DNA of 64,000 nt from Methylotenera sp. (lineage in GTDB: Bacteria; Pseudomonadota; Gammaproteobacteria; Burkholderiales; Methylophilaceae), in assembly GCA_013141075.1 (NCBI GenBank), contig JABFRQ010000005.1, forward strand, positions 372,001-436,000, given 5' to 3'. The notes beneath the pieces were generated by a model, which was given only the letters and a program-made list of their open reading frames with translations, made no database searches and had not been told where the DNA came from. Every line of letters begins with the position of its first letter. The first letter of the stretch is position 1. Both the position numbers and the translations under genes were made by a program. This document shows, one piece after another, positions 27,815-36,439 of the stretch.

Positions 27815-28207
27815 ATGCCAGTCACCCAACTAAATCACGTTAACCTTCGCACGCCTTACGAGACGATGCTTAAACTTAAAGACTTCTACTGCGATGTGGT
27901 TGGTTTAAAGGTTGGGCCGCGTGAGGGTTTTACTAGCCGTGGCTTTTGGTTGTACATCGGCGATACACATGTGCTGCATTTGGCTGAATATCGCGGTGAG
28001 GGTGAGCCTCTTATCAATGTGCTTACTACAATAGATCATATTTCATTCACCTGCACCGATATGCCCGCAACTGAAGCGCATTTAAAGGCGCACAACATTG
28101 AGTATTCAACACGTGATTTGCCTATGTTAAATGTAAAGCAAATCAACTTTAAAGACCCTGTGGGCAATGGCGTTGAGCTGTTTTTTTATATGGATGCTGC
28201 TAATTAA
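27815..28207 (+). CDS. VOC (glyoxalase/dioxygenase) family protein
   Basis: 130 aa with two beta-alpha-beta-beta-beta modules: QLNHVNLRTP with FYCDVVGLKVGPR, then DHISFTCTDMPATEAHL and KQINFKDPVGNGVELFF. Candidate metal ligands are H8, H52 (HVLHLAE), H73 (DHISF) and E121 (VELFF). Could be a glyoxalase-like lyase, isomerase or resistance protein; the substrate is not identifiable. Confidence 0.88.
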   Translation: MPVTQLNHVNLRTPYETMLKLKDFYCDVVGLKVGPREGFTSRGFWLYIGDTHVLHLAEYRGEGEPLINVLTTIDHISFTCTDMPATEAHLKAHNIEYSTRDLPMLNVKQINFKDPVGNGVELFFYMDAAN

Positions 28208-28213
28208 ACCATT

Positions 28214-28229
28214 TGTGACATGCGTCACA
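28214..28229. promoter_or_regulatory. CRP/FNR-family operator, perfect TGTGA-N6-TCACA
   Basis: Inverted repeat TGTGAC-ATGC-GTCACA matches the CRP consensus at all ten half-site positions. It lies 120 bases before the ATG of the SoxYZ-like gene and just behind the VOC stop. Confidence 0.65.
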
Positions 28230-28348
28230 TACAAGTGTTTGAATAAAACTAAAATGGCTTCATGTAGTCCAAATTGTGACTAAGTACGTTAGCGTATCAG
28301 CTAAGTAGTTTTGAAGTGAATAGTTCTAGAATGAGCTTTGGAGAATGT

Positions 28349-29152
28349 ATGAAACTGAAACAATCAATATTTGCAGCACTCATGTCGGCAAGCCTTTTAG
28401 TAGGTTTTAGCTCGAGCGCATTTGCTGAGCCTGACCCAAAATTGTGGCCTGTAATGAAAGAAGCGTTTTTTGCTAAACGCCCAATGACAGACGTGGATTT
28501 TATTAAGATAGATGCGCCGCGCCGTGCAGAAAGTGGTGCGCAAGTGCCTGTGACCTATAGCGTAGATAATGCTACGGCCAAAGGTGTAAAAATCACAAAA
28601 CTGTATGCGTTTGTAGATGCAAATCCGATTCCATTGACCGCAACTTATCATTTAACGGATGCGCTAGGTAGTTTTCAGATGGCGACACGTATTCGTTTTG
28701 AAACCGACGCATTTGTGCGCTTAGTGGGTGAAGATGCAAGCGGCAATTTATATTTAGCATCACGCGAAATTCGCGCTGCTGGTGGCTGTGGCGGCACGGT
28801 TGAGGGCGATGAAGCGGCGATTCGTGCATCTGCAGGTAAAATAAAATTTAAAGTAGAAGAGCCAGTAAAAATAGGCAGCGCAGCTTCAACTACATTTAAT
28901 ATTAAGCACCCAATGCGCACTGGCTTGCAACGCGAGCTAGTATCGCAAGGCTTTGTGCCAGCGTTTTATATTAACAAAGCAGCGTTTACTTATAATAGCA
29001 AACCTGTTTTGACAATCGATGTAGGCGTAGGCACGGCAGAAGATCCTTATTTTAAGTTTAACTTTGTGCCAACTGAAGCAGGTAAATTAGAAGTAACTGC
29101 GACTGATAATGAAGGCAAAACTTTTGCACAAGCGGTAGAAGTTAAAAGTTAA
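28349..29152 (+). CDS. SoxYZ-like carrier fusion protein (quinoprotein-dehydrogenase-associated type)
   Basis: 267 aa from ATG 28349, with TGGAGA as ribosome binding site; an earlier ATG at 28316 is less likely. Sec signal peptide (cleavage near SSAFA|E), a SoxY-like domain (about 30-150) that ends in the swinging-arm motif AAGGCGGT with C147, then a SoxZ-like Ig-type domain (about 160-267). In SoxY the Cys of GGCGG carries the sulfur substrate. Fusion forms occur near PQQ-dependent methanol/alcohol dehydrogenases in methylotrophs. No such gene lies nearby. A terminator follows. Confidence 0.85.
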   Translation: MKLKQSIFAALMSASLLVGFSSSAFAEPDPKLWPVMKEAFFAKRPMTDVDFIKIDAPRRAESGAQVPVTYSVDNATAKGVKITKLYAFVDANPIPLTATYHLTDALGSFQMATRIRFETDAFVRLVGEDASGNLYLASREIRAAGGCGGTVEGDEAAIRASAGKIKFKVEEPVKIGSAASTTFNIKHPMRTGLQRELVSQGFVPAFYINKAAFTYNSKPVLTIDVGVGTAEDPYFKFNFVPTEAGKLEVTATDNEGKTFAQAVEVKS

Positions 29153-29176
29153 TTGCAGTTTAGTGTTAATGAATAA

Positions 29177-29206
29177 AAATGGCCTCGCTAGCGAGGCCAT
29201 TTTTAT
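29177..29206 (+). terminator. Rho-independent terminator after SoxYZ-like gene
   Basis: Stem AAATGGCCTCGC / GCGAGGCCATTT with a minimal TA loop, followed by TTTTATTTTA. Confidence 0.9.
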
Positions 29207-29331
29207 TTTATGGTATACATGATTTTACAGTTTGGTATTGAGCTTTGTGGTAAATTGTCGGCTAATTTTAGGCATTAGGTAAATTTTAGTGCTATAAACA
29301 ACTATAAAAACGATAAGTCTCTTCTGTATTT

Positions 29332-29742
29332 ATGAATAATAACAATTTCGTCGAAAGTGGCGACAGTCAAACTCCTTTAACAATATTGCTGGTTGAAGAT
29401 GATCGCCTAACAGTTTCTCTGTTGGAGTATCTATTCGCTAGGCATGGTTTTTTGGTGCGCGTTGCCCGCGATGGCAGAGAAGCGCAGGCGATTATTGAGT
29501 CAAATGAAACGCCGCCTAATCTGGTTTTGCTAGATTTGATGCTTCCATATTTAGATGGCTACGAATTGCTTCAGCTTGCTAAAAAACAAGCGGCTTGGGC
29601 GCAAGTGCCAATGCTGGTGCTGTCTGGTAAGTCGCAAGAAGATGACATTGTGCGCGCATTTAAGCTTGGTGCATCAGATTATGTAGCTAAGCCATTTCAC
29701 CCTAACGAGCTGATTGCGCGCATTGAGCGCTTGGTAAAGTAA
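29332..29742 (+). CDS. Receiver-only response regulator
   Basis: 136 aa CheY-like receiver. Acidic pocket E22-D23-D24 (LLVEDD), phosphoacceptor D68 in LVLLDLMLP, conserved Ser in VLSG and Lys in YVAKPFHP. No output domain. First gene of a five-gene block in the same direction; the next start is 11 bases away, so it probably signals to the polysaccharide machinery encoded behind it. No histidine kinase lies nearby. Confidence 0.92.
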   Translation: MNNNNFVESGDSQTPLTILLVEDDRLTVSLLEYLFARHGFLVRVARDGREAQAIIESNETPPNLVLLDLMLPYLDGYELLQLAKKQAAWAQVPMLVLSGKSQEDDIVRAFKLGASDYVAKPFHPNELIARIERLVK

Positions 29743-29752
29743 GGCAGTTTTG

Positions 29753-31045
29753 ATGAAAATGCCTTGGTTTTTAGCCGTGTTATTGTTTTGTGTGGTGAAC
29801 ATTGCACAAGCAGCTTCATTTTTGCGTTTGGAGCGCACATTGCAGTCATCTTACTTATTGGGTGATGCGCATTTGGCTATAAAAAACCATCATTTTGTTG
29901 AAGCGGAATCTATACTAAAAAGTGCTGTCGAGAGCGGCGAAAAACAAGATGAAGCTAACTTTTGGTTAGCAAAAGTGCAGGCTTGGCAGGGAAATTTTGA
30001 ACAATCTACTGCTAAATATCAAACTCTATTGGCAAAAGAGCCTAATAACTCAGACTACAGGCTCGGCCAAGCGCAAGTATTAGTGTGGAGCGGTAAGCCT
30101 AAAGAAGCCTTGCCATTACTTGAAAGTACGCGGCGATTAAACCCTTCAGACCCTGATATTTTACGTCTACAGATTCAGGCGCAATTGGCGTTAGGAGATG
30201 ATGCTTCCAAAAGTGAAGCCTTACAATTAACGCAAGAAGCAAAGCAGTTATTTCCAAAACAAAACTGGGATATGGTAGCAAGCACTGCTGATACATCAAG
30301 CCAAATGACATTGGCCGAATTGCGAACTTTAGATGCCTTAGATCGTAATTTGATGAATGTGCATAATAATCAAGTAGAAGTTGGCATTGGGCATGACGCG
30401 TTTAGCAAGGGTCGCGGCAACGGGCGTAGTGAATATCTTACTTTTGAACACCGTTATGCGCCACGCAAACTGGCGTATGTGACCTTGCAAGACTCAGCAA
30501 GATTTGGTAATAATGACCAGCAATTACTGGTTGGCGGATATTACCCCCTACCCTCAAGCATGACGCTCAATGTTGAAGGAACCTTAAGCGGTTCGCATAA
30601 AATGGTACCGATGAATAGTGAAATGGCCTCAGTGCAGGCGCCTATCGCTGCTGGCTGGTTCATTACGGGTGGTTTGCGTCGTAGCCAATATTCATCAAAT
30701 ACTTCTTATCACGAATTTGGTGTGCTGGAGTGGTATGTCAGTGATTACCGGCTGGCTTATACGCTGAGTAGTACGCAGTCGCGTGGCGAGACCTTATTTG
30801 GCAACCGTATTTCATTGTCTCGCTACTATAACGATATTAGTTATGTCACGCTCAGTCTTGGCCAAGGGCGCGAGGTGGAGTTAGATCAAGGGCAAAATAT
30901 TTTCTTTAATACTTCGTCTATCGGGTTAAATGGCCGCCATTGGATTAACAAAGACTGGGCGATGGCTTGGTCTTTAGGCCGCACGCAGCAAGACTCCGCA
31001 TATACACGAACAGGAGGCAGCTTTGGTATTCGCCACGCTTTCTGA
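29753..31045 (+). CDS. TPR plus YaiO-like outer-membrane beta-barrel protein
   Basis: 430 aa. Signal peptide 1-19 (VVNIAQA|A), then three to four TPR-like helix pairs (about 30-180; EAESILKSAVESGEKQDEANFWLAKV, FEQSTAKYQTLLAKEPNN, PKEALPLLESTRRLNPSD). The C-terminal half (about 200-430) has alternating aromatic strands ending in FGIRHAF, a YaiO-type barrel with a terminal Phe. The layout (periplasmic TPRs then barrel) parallels PgaA and BcsC exporters. The ATG at 29753 is preferred to a TTG one codon earlier. It overlaps the next gene by 23 bases. Confidence 0.85.
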   Translation: MKMPWFLAVLLFCVVNIAQAASFLRLERTLQSSYLLGDAHLAIKNHHFVEAESILKSAVESGEKQDEANFWLAKVQAWQGNFEQSTAKYQTLLAKEPNNSDYRLGQAQVLVWSGKPKEALPLLESTRRLNPSDPDILRLQIQAQLALGDDASKSEALQLTQEAKQLFPKQNWDMVASTADTSSQMTLAELRTLDALDRNLMNVHNNQVEVGIGHDAFSKGRGNGRSEYLTFEHRYAPRKLAYVTLQDSARFGNNDQQLLVGGYYPLPSSMTLNVEGTLSGSHKMVPMNSEMASVQAPIAAGWFITGGLRRSQYSSNTSYHEFGVLEWYVSDYRLAYTLSSTQSRGETLFGNRISLSRYYNDISYVTLSLGQGREVELDQGQNIFFNTSSIGLNGRHWINKDWAMAWSLGRTQQDSAYTRTGGSFGIRHAF

Positions 31046-32084
31046 CCCTAAAACAAGGCTAGCATTTTGGATTGGGGCGATTGCCCTTATTTTAACGATT
31101 GTACTTCTGGTAGAAATTATTAGAATTCGCATGGTCTTGTATGCGAAAAAGGTCAGAAAAAATAGATTCATACATCTTTGGCAGCCTGTTTTAATTAAAA
31201 CTATCGCTGGTGAAACGCCAAAATTGCCTACTTTACACGCTAGAGATATTGTGGAGTTGCTTTTACTTTGGTTGCGCTTTCAAAATACGTTACGCGGAGA
31301 TTCACGCTTGCATTTGAATCGACTGCTTACGCAGTTATCAATTAAACCTACGTTATTAAAAATGCTAACAGGTAGTAAAACTGATGAGCGACTCATCGCA
31401 CTTGCTACCGTGGGGTTTCTAGGTACGAAAGAGGCAAGGGCAGATTTGGTGGTAGCTCTTAATGATCCTCAGCCAGCAATTTCAGTGTTGGCCGCACACG
31501 CATTATTAAGCATAAATGATAGTGATTCTATCTCGCATGTAATTCCTATGATGGTGGGTCGGCGTGATTGGCCAATTGACCGTACCGCCATCATGCTTAA
31601 AGATGCTAGCCCAAAATTCGTAGAGGCCTTCTTGGTGGAGGTAGAGCAAGCGGCAATAGATAACCAGCCCTATTTGTTGCGCCTATTGCGTATATTAGAT
31701 GTGTTGCAATTAAATAGGCCGCTAGAATTTTTACGCCATATTTTGGAAAATAGTAACAATCCTGAGTTGGTGACTTCTACTCTTAAATTAGTGCGTTTAA
31801 ATAGTGATCTAGATCTGGTTAGAAATCGACTTAATGATGAAAACTGGGCTGTACAAGTACAAGTGGCTGCTGTTTTAGGTCGCTTGGGTGTAAGTGAAGA
31901 TGTACCGCGCTTAGTGTCTTTAATGAGCTCCAAAGATTGGTGGGTGCGTTATCGTGCGGCTAAGTCACTTGTTCAATTGCCATTTATTAACCATGCAAAA
32001 ATAGAAGTAATAAAACAAAATATGAATGATGCTTTTGGGTATGATATTTTATTACATGCCATAGCAGAGCAGGCTGAGTCATGA
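31023..32084 (+). CDS. Membrane-anchored HEAT-repeat protein
   Basis: 353 aa. One transmembrane helix at about 13-36 (LAFWIGAIALILTIVLLVEI), a basic stretch after it, then a helical solenoid of HEAT-like repeats (ERLIALATVGFLGTKEARADL, PAISVLAAHALLSIND, WAVQVQVAAVLGRLGVSEDVPRL, WWVRYRAAKSLVQLP). The TTG at 31023 is supported by a perfect AGGAGG at 31012-31017; no ATG fits. Begins inside the barrel gene and overlaps the glycosyltransferase start by four bases, so all are translationally coupled. Probably a scaffold for the synthase; function inferred from position. Confidence 0.8.
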   Translation: MVFATLSDPKTRLAFWIGAIALILTIVLLVEIIRIRMVLYAKKVRKNRFIHLWQPVLIKTIAGETPKLPTLHARDIVELLLLWLRFQNTLRGDSRLHLNRLLTQLSIKPTLLKMLTGSKTDERLIALATVGFLGTKEARADLVVALNDPQPAISVLAAHALLSINDSDSISHVIPMMVGRRDWPIDRTAIMLKDASPKFVEAFLVEVEQAAIDNQPYLLRLLRILDVLQLNRPLEFLRHILENSNNPELVTSTLKLVRLNSDLDLVRNRLNDENWAVQVQVAAVLGRLGVSEDVPRLVSLMSSKDWWVRYRAAKSLVQLPFINHAKIEVIKQNMNDAFGYDILLHAIAEQAES

Positions 32085-33520
32085 ATTGGGCACCCTTCGG
32101 TTGGGCAGGATTCGCGCATTTTATTGAATGGTTTTTTCTAGCCTATTTTATTGCAATCAATGCAGGCTATCTTGCACTTAATTTTATTTGCATATTTTCT
32201 CTACGAAAATCAATCCCTGCAGGCATTTTGAATGATATGCCGCAAATATATTCAGGCCTAGAACCGCCGATTACCATTATTGTGCCTGCGTATAACGAAG
32301 AATCAACAATCACGGCATCAGTGCGCTCAATATTGCACATGAATTACCCGCTATTAGAAATTGTTATTGTGAATGACGGCTCAACAGATAATACGTTAGA
32401 TGAGCTGAAAAAAAACCTATCGCTGGTGCCTTTTCCTGAAGCGTATCGTAATCGGCTAGACACAGAGACTGTTCACGTTATTTATACATCATTACAGCAC
32501 CCAAATATTAGGGTGATTGATAAAAAAAATGGCGGTAAGGCGGATTCAATTAACGTGGGTATTAACGTTGCAAGGTACCCACTATTTTGTGTGGTGGATG
32601 CTGACAGCATACTGCAGCCAGACAGTTTAAGAAAAGTAGTACAGCCTTTTCTTGAGGATAAACGCGTAGTGGCGGTAGGCGGCACGATTCGCGTGGCAAA
32701 TGGTTGCCAGATTAGTGGTGGGTTTATTGGTAAAGTTGGTCTACCTAAAAGCTGGCTAGCCATGATGCAGGTTGTGGAATATACGCGTGCGTTTTTAATC
32801 GGCAGATTGGGATGGTCTGCAATCAATGGATTGCTGATTATTTCTGGCGCCTTTGGTGTGTTTCACAAAGAAACCGTGATTAGTGTTGGCGGGTTTCTTC
32901 ACAACACGGTAGGTGAAGACATGGAGCTGATTGTGCGCATTCATCGCATGTTAAAAAAACAGAAAAAAGATTATAGCATTGTGTTTTTACCAGACCCAGT
33001 GGCTTGGACAGAAGTGCCAGAAGATTTATATACATTAGGTAATCAGCGTATGCGTTGGCAACGCGGCCTTTCAGAAAGTTTAATGGGCAATTTAGGCTTA
33101 ATGTTCTCAAGAAATGGCGGGGCTCCAGGTTGGGTAGCGTTCCCCTTTATGTTGATTTTTGAGTGGTTTGGGCCATTAGTAGAAGTTGCGGGCTATATCT
33201 TAATGGGTATTTTTTACTGGCTTGGCTATATTTCATGGCCTGTATTTATGGTGTTTTTATTTGCTGCATTAGGGTTAGGTATTTTGGTGTCAATATCTAG
33301 CTTAATGCTTGAGAGCTTCAGTTTTAATCTCTATGATAAACGCCGCCAAATGATATGGCTCATTATTGCTTCAGTGTTGGAAAACATTGGTTATAGACAG
33401 TTAAACTCAATTTGGCGCTTGATAGGCTTGTTTCAATGGATATTTAGGCGTAAGGGAAAATGGGGGGAAATGCGTCGTTCTTCAGATTGGAATAAGCCAG
33501 TCGCAGAGCTTCCATCGTGA
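32081..33520 (+). CDS. Processive GT2 polysaccharide synthase
   Basis: 479 aa inner-membrane glycosyltransferase. N-terminal transmembrane helix (about 15-40), GT-A core with the nucleotide-binding D99 in VIVNDGSTDNT, KKNGGKADSIN, D173-x-D175 in VVDADS, catalytic D280 in VGED, and the processivity motif Q322-R-M-R-W326, followed by two to three C-terminal helices. Same motif set as PgaC, BcsA and hyaluronan synthases, closest in general shape to PgaC/YaiP/IcaA-type enzymes. Overlaps both neighbours by four bases (ATGA before, GTGA after). The sugar cannot be predicted. Confidence 0.93.
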   Translation: MNWAPFGWAGFAHFIEWFFLAYFIAINAGYLALNFICIFSLRKSIPAGILNDMPQIYSGLEPPITIIVPAYNEESTITASVRSILHMNYPLLEIVIVNDGSTDNTLDELKKNLSLVPFPEAYRNRLDTETVHVIYTSLQHPNIRVIDKKNGGKADSINVGINVARYPLFCVVDADSILQPDSLRKVVQPFLEDKRVVAVGGTIRVANGCQISGGFIGKVGLPKSWLAMMQVVEYTRAFLIGRLGWSAINGLLIISGAFGVFHKETVISVGGFLHNTVGEDMELIVRIHRMLKKQKKDYSIVFLPDPVAWTEVPEDLYTLGNQRMRWQRGLSESLMGNLGLMFSRNGGAPGWVAFPFMLIFEWFGPLVEVAGYILMGIFYWLGYISWPVFMVFLFAALGLGILVSISSLMLESFSFNLYDKRRQMIWLIIASVLENIGYRQLNSIWRLIGLFQWIFRRKGKWGEMRRSSDWNKPVAELPS

Positions 33521-34842
33521 GATTACTGCTGTTTTTTTTGGTCACAATGCTTACACAATCGCAAGCTTATGCTAATTGGTTATCGCTATGTCATCAGCAA
33601 CCAGCAGCCAGCTCAATGCAGAAAAATGATGGTTATCTTGCACATTATTTAGCGCCCGATGAAAGCATCAGCATATTGCAATTGACCAAACAATCAGCAG
33701 GCACGTTATGCAAGCAAGTTGAATTAAGTATTAATGTTCAAGATGTGCTGTGGGCTGGTTTTGCTACGAATACAGATGCGGCAACTTTAGCGCTACAAGG
33801 CGTAATGCGTAATGAGCATTTTTTGGTAGGCGAAGTTATTTACCCAGAGCCCCCACAAACGCCGAATGTTGAGCGTGTAAAAAAGCCGCCACGCACAGCG
33901 CGAACAACTGGCAGCCCTACAAAGTCAGCATGGTTTTGGTCACCAGGGCTGTGGATGGATTCTCCAGAGAAGATTTTTAATGTTAAATCTAAAGTTGGCC
34001 TCAATAGAATTTATATCACCGTGCCAACCAATAATGGTGAAGTGAGCCACCCTACGGAGTTACGTCAATTTATTCAAAAAGCGCATGCACAGCATTTACA
34101 AGTTTGGGCTGTGTTGGGTGATCCGCGCGCCGTTACCTATGAAGGTGTGGCTAAGTTCATCACTGCATCAGCTGCCTATGCGGCGTTTAATGAAGAGAGT
34201 ATTCAGGCTGAAAAGTTAGAGGGCCTGCAGTTGGATATTGAACCGTATTTAATTCCAGGTTACTCGCAAGACCCCGCGGTGTGGCTGTCAAAATACGCTT
34301 ATGTGGTCAATAATATACATTACGCTGTGCCAGACTTACCGATAGATATTGTATTACCATTTTGGTTTGACCCTGCCACGCCTGTGGTGGCGACAATGCT
34401 AGATGATGTCGCAGATAGTATTAGCCGAATTACTGTGATGGATTACCGCACCAATCCTGAGCAAATTAGAGTGATAGCCGCTAAGTTTTTAGATTGGGGC
34501 GCACATCATCAAAAAACGGTTGATATTGCGCTTGAAACGCTACCAATGGCGCAAGAAGAGCGCAGGCATTATCAGAGAGCAGCAGGTACGGGGGAGTTGT
34601 GGCAGTTAAACCTAGGCGATAAAAGTGTATTGTTACTTTTGAAAACTCCGCATCCAAGTGACGCTGGTGTTACTAGTTACCACTTTACACACTCACGATT
34701 GATTGACGGCACAGACATTAGTTTCTACACAAAAATAGATAGCCTAAAGCCGCTGATAAACAAGTTAGAGGCTGACCTTAGCGTATGGCCATCTTATTCT
34801 GGCTTAGCGATTCATGGTTTAGATTACGGTTTAATGAAGTAG
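33517..34842 (+). CDS. Secreted TIM-barrel glycoside-hydrolase-like protein
   Basis: 441 aa, GTG start inside the synthase stop (GTGA). Signal peptide 1-19 (SQAYA|N), a beta-rich N-terminal part (20-110), a Pro-rich linker, then a TIM-barrel-like domain (about 135-441): FWSPGLWMDSPEKI, LNRIYITVP, LQVWAVLGDP, and the strand LQLDIEPY with D240 and E242, the typical place of catalytic acids. ITVMDYRTNP and VDIALETLP follow. A matching partner to the synthase, as PgaB's C-terminal hydrolase-like domain is to PgaC, but there is no deacetylase domain. Family membership is by fold pattern only. Confidence 0.7.
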   Translation: MRLLLFFLVTMLTQSQAYANWLSLCHQQPAASSMQKNDGYLAHYLAPDESISILQLTKQSAGTLCKQVELSINVQDVLWAGFATNTDAATLALQGVMRNEHFLVGEVIYPEPPQTPNVERVKKPPRTARTTGSPTKSAWFWSPGLWMDSPEKIFNVKSKVGLNRIYITVPTNNGEVSHPTELRQFIQKAHAQHLQVWAVLGDPRAVTYEGVAKFITASAAYAAFNEESIQAEKLEGLQLDIEPYLIPGYSQDPAVWLSKYAYVVNNIHYAVPDLPIDIVLPFWFDPATPVVATMLDDVADSISRITVMDYRTNPEQIRVIAAKFLDWGAHHQKTVDIALETLPMAQEERRHYQRAAGTGELWQLNLGDKSVLLLLKTPHPSDAGVTSYHFTHSRLIDGTDISFYTKIDSLKPLINKLEADLSVWPSYSGLAIHGLDYGLMK

Positions 34843-34873
34843 AAGTAGTTAACACTTGGTATTTTAGAGGGTT

Positions 34874-35809
34874 TTACATGGATTTAGCGCGCTTGAGAAT
34901 AGCAGCTGCTTCAGTATTAGCGGGGTTAATGCGCAATGCATTCTCTAAATAAACAGCAGATTCTTTAACCTTACCCTCGCGATAAAGCGCGATGCCCATG
35001 CCTGTTAAGGCGCTTTCATTCTCAGGTTGTGATTTGAGCGTAAGAGAAAAAATATCCATTGCACTCACCAATTTATTTTCTTGTAGGTCACAATATGCAA
35101 GCCCAATTTTCACATCCTCTGCATCAGGTAAAAGTGTAGATGCCGCAGTAAATTGCTGCCTAGCACCAGCAATATCGCCTTGATGATATTGCGCCCAAGC
35201 ATACAAAAGCTTAGCTGCTGGCGTCATGCTAGTCATGCTTTCAAGTACATTTTGAGATTCTGTATAAAAACCTTGGTTGTAGAGTTGCTCAGCTTTATCT
35301 AAAGCTACCGCATTGTCATCTCGCTCGCCTTCTTTTAGCAGATAGCGGGCAATTTTAATATTTTTATCTTCAAGCAGGTTTTTGACAACGATGGCTCTAT
35401 GTATGCCAAGGTAGCAATGTACATAAACTTTGCCTTTTGTCGCGGCAATTTCATCGGCTGCGGCGGCTGCGTTTTTCTCGTAATCATCCCCCATTTTATG
35501 GCCAAGTATGCTAATCATTGGGAAATTAGCAAATTCCATTTTTAAGTCTTTTGCTATTGCTTGCTCTTGATCTAACAAAGATTTTTCATATGGGACAGAT
35601 GGGTCTAATAGGCTAATAATTTTAAGTACGCCATTATTCTTTAGTTTTTCAAAATCACTTTGTACAGGATACGGTCCAATAATGACATTTGAATCCAGGT
35701 CAGAAATTTCGCCGCGCATTACACGCATGAGTGGGTTGTCTGGCGTAATTAGTACGAAATAGCCCAATGCGCCAATGAGTATTGCCCAAAAAAGTAGTTT
35801 TATTTTCAT
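34874..35809 (-). CDS. Dual-specificity-phosphatase-like plus TPR fusion protein
   Basis: 311 aa from MKIKLLFW; an upstream ATG at 35869 would add 20 residues before the membrane anchor. N-terminal transmembrane helix (about 5-22), a cysteine phosphatase-like domain (about 35-165) with the P-loop H131-C132-YLGIH-R138 (HCx5R), then TPR repeats (about 180-311; YTESQNVLESMTSM, GARQQFTAASTLLPDA, VKESAVYLENALRINP). The domain faces the periplasm if the helix is an uncleaved anchor. Convergent with the exopolysaccharide operon. It could dephosphorylate a regulator or lipid-linked intermediate; unproven. Confidence 0.75.
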   Translation of the reverse strand: MKIKLLFWAILIGALGYFVLITPDNPLMRVMRGEISDLDSNVIIGPYPVQSDFEKLKNNGVLKIISLLDPSVPYEKSLLDQEQAIAKDLKMEFANFPMISILGHKMGDDYEKNAAAAADEIAATKGKVYVHCYLGIHRAIVVKNLLEDKNIKIARYLLKEGERDDNAVALDKAEQLYNQGFYTESQNVLESMTSMTPAAKLLYAWAQYHQGDIAGARQQFTAASTLLPDAEDVKIGLAYCDLQENKLVSAMDIFSLTLKSQPENESALTGMGIALYREGKVKESAVYLENALRINPANTEAAAILKRAKSM

Positions 35810-35928
35810 TTCAACATGATAATGTATCCATTGGTATGCCAAAAGTAAAAACTTGTTCGCAGGCAACATTATTCGTGAAAGTAATTAGCCGTTAAGCGTA
35901 AATCTAATATATATAATTGGAGAATTCT

Positions 35929-36348
35929 ATGAAAAGCTACCGTAAAGAACTTTGGTTTAACCCGCCGACTCGCGTGGCGTTTATTCGCATTACCGAGCAA
36001 GTAAACGAATGTTTACGTGAAAGCGGCGTTAAAGAAGGTTTGGTGTTAATCAACGCCATGCACATTACCGCCAGCGTGTTTATTAACGACGACGAGCGCG
36101 GTTTACACCATGATTACACGCAGTGGTTAGAAAAGCTTGCCCCACACGAGCCTGTTAGCAGTTATCGCCATAACGATACAGGCGAAGATAACGCCGATGC
36201 ACATATGAAACGCCAGTTAATGGGGCGAGAAGTGGTGGTGGCGATTACCGAAGGCCGTTTAGATTTTGGCCCGTGGGAGCAGATTTTTTACGGTGAATTT
36301 GATGGCAGACGAAAAAAACGTGTGCTAGTGAAAATTATTGGGGAATAG
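35929..36348 (+). CDS. yjbQ: YjbQ/UPF0047 family protein
   Basis: 139 aa single-domain protein with the family signature [21 protein letters not shown] and [32 protein letters not shown] precedes the ATG at 35929. E. coli YjbQ has weak thiamin phosphate synthase activity, but its physiological role is unclear. No functional link with neighbours is visible. Confidence 0.93.
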   Translation: MKSYRKELWFNPPTRVAFIRITEQVNECLRESGVKEGLVLINAMHITASVFINDDERGLHHDYTQWLEKLAPHEPVSSYRHNDTGEDNADAHMKRQLMGREVVVAITEGRLDFGPWEQIFYGEFDGRRKKRVLVKIIGE

Positions 36349-36439
36349 CTGATGCATATCAAAGCATAGAAGTCGGTTGTTCTTTAACCTCCTCATCTTT
36401 TAAGCATTCAGCTTAAATTTTTTATTTGGTAATTTTTTA

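Noticed and set aside
29753-34842. Identification of the operon as PNAG (pgaABCD)
   Set aside because: No deacetylase domain, no PgaD-like protein, and a HEAT-repeat subunit is present instead; only the general logic is shared.
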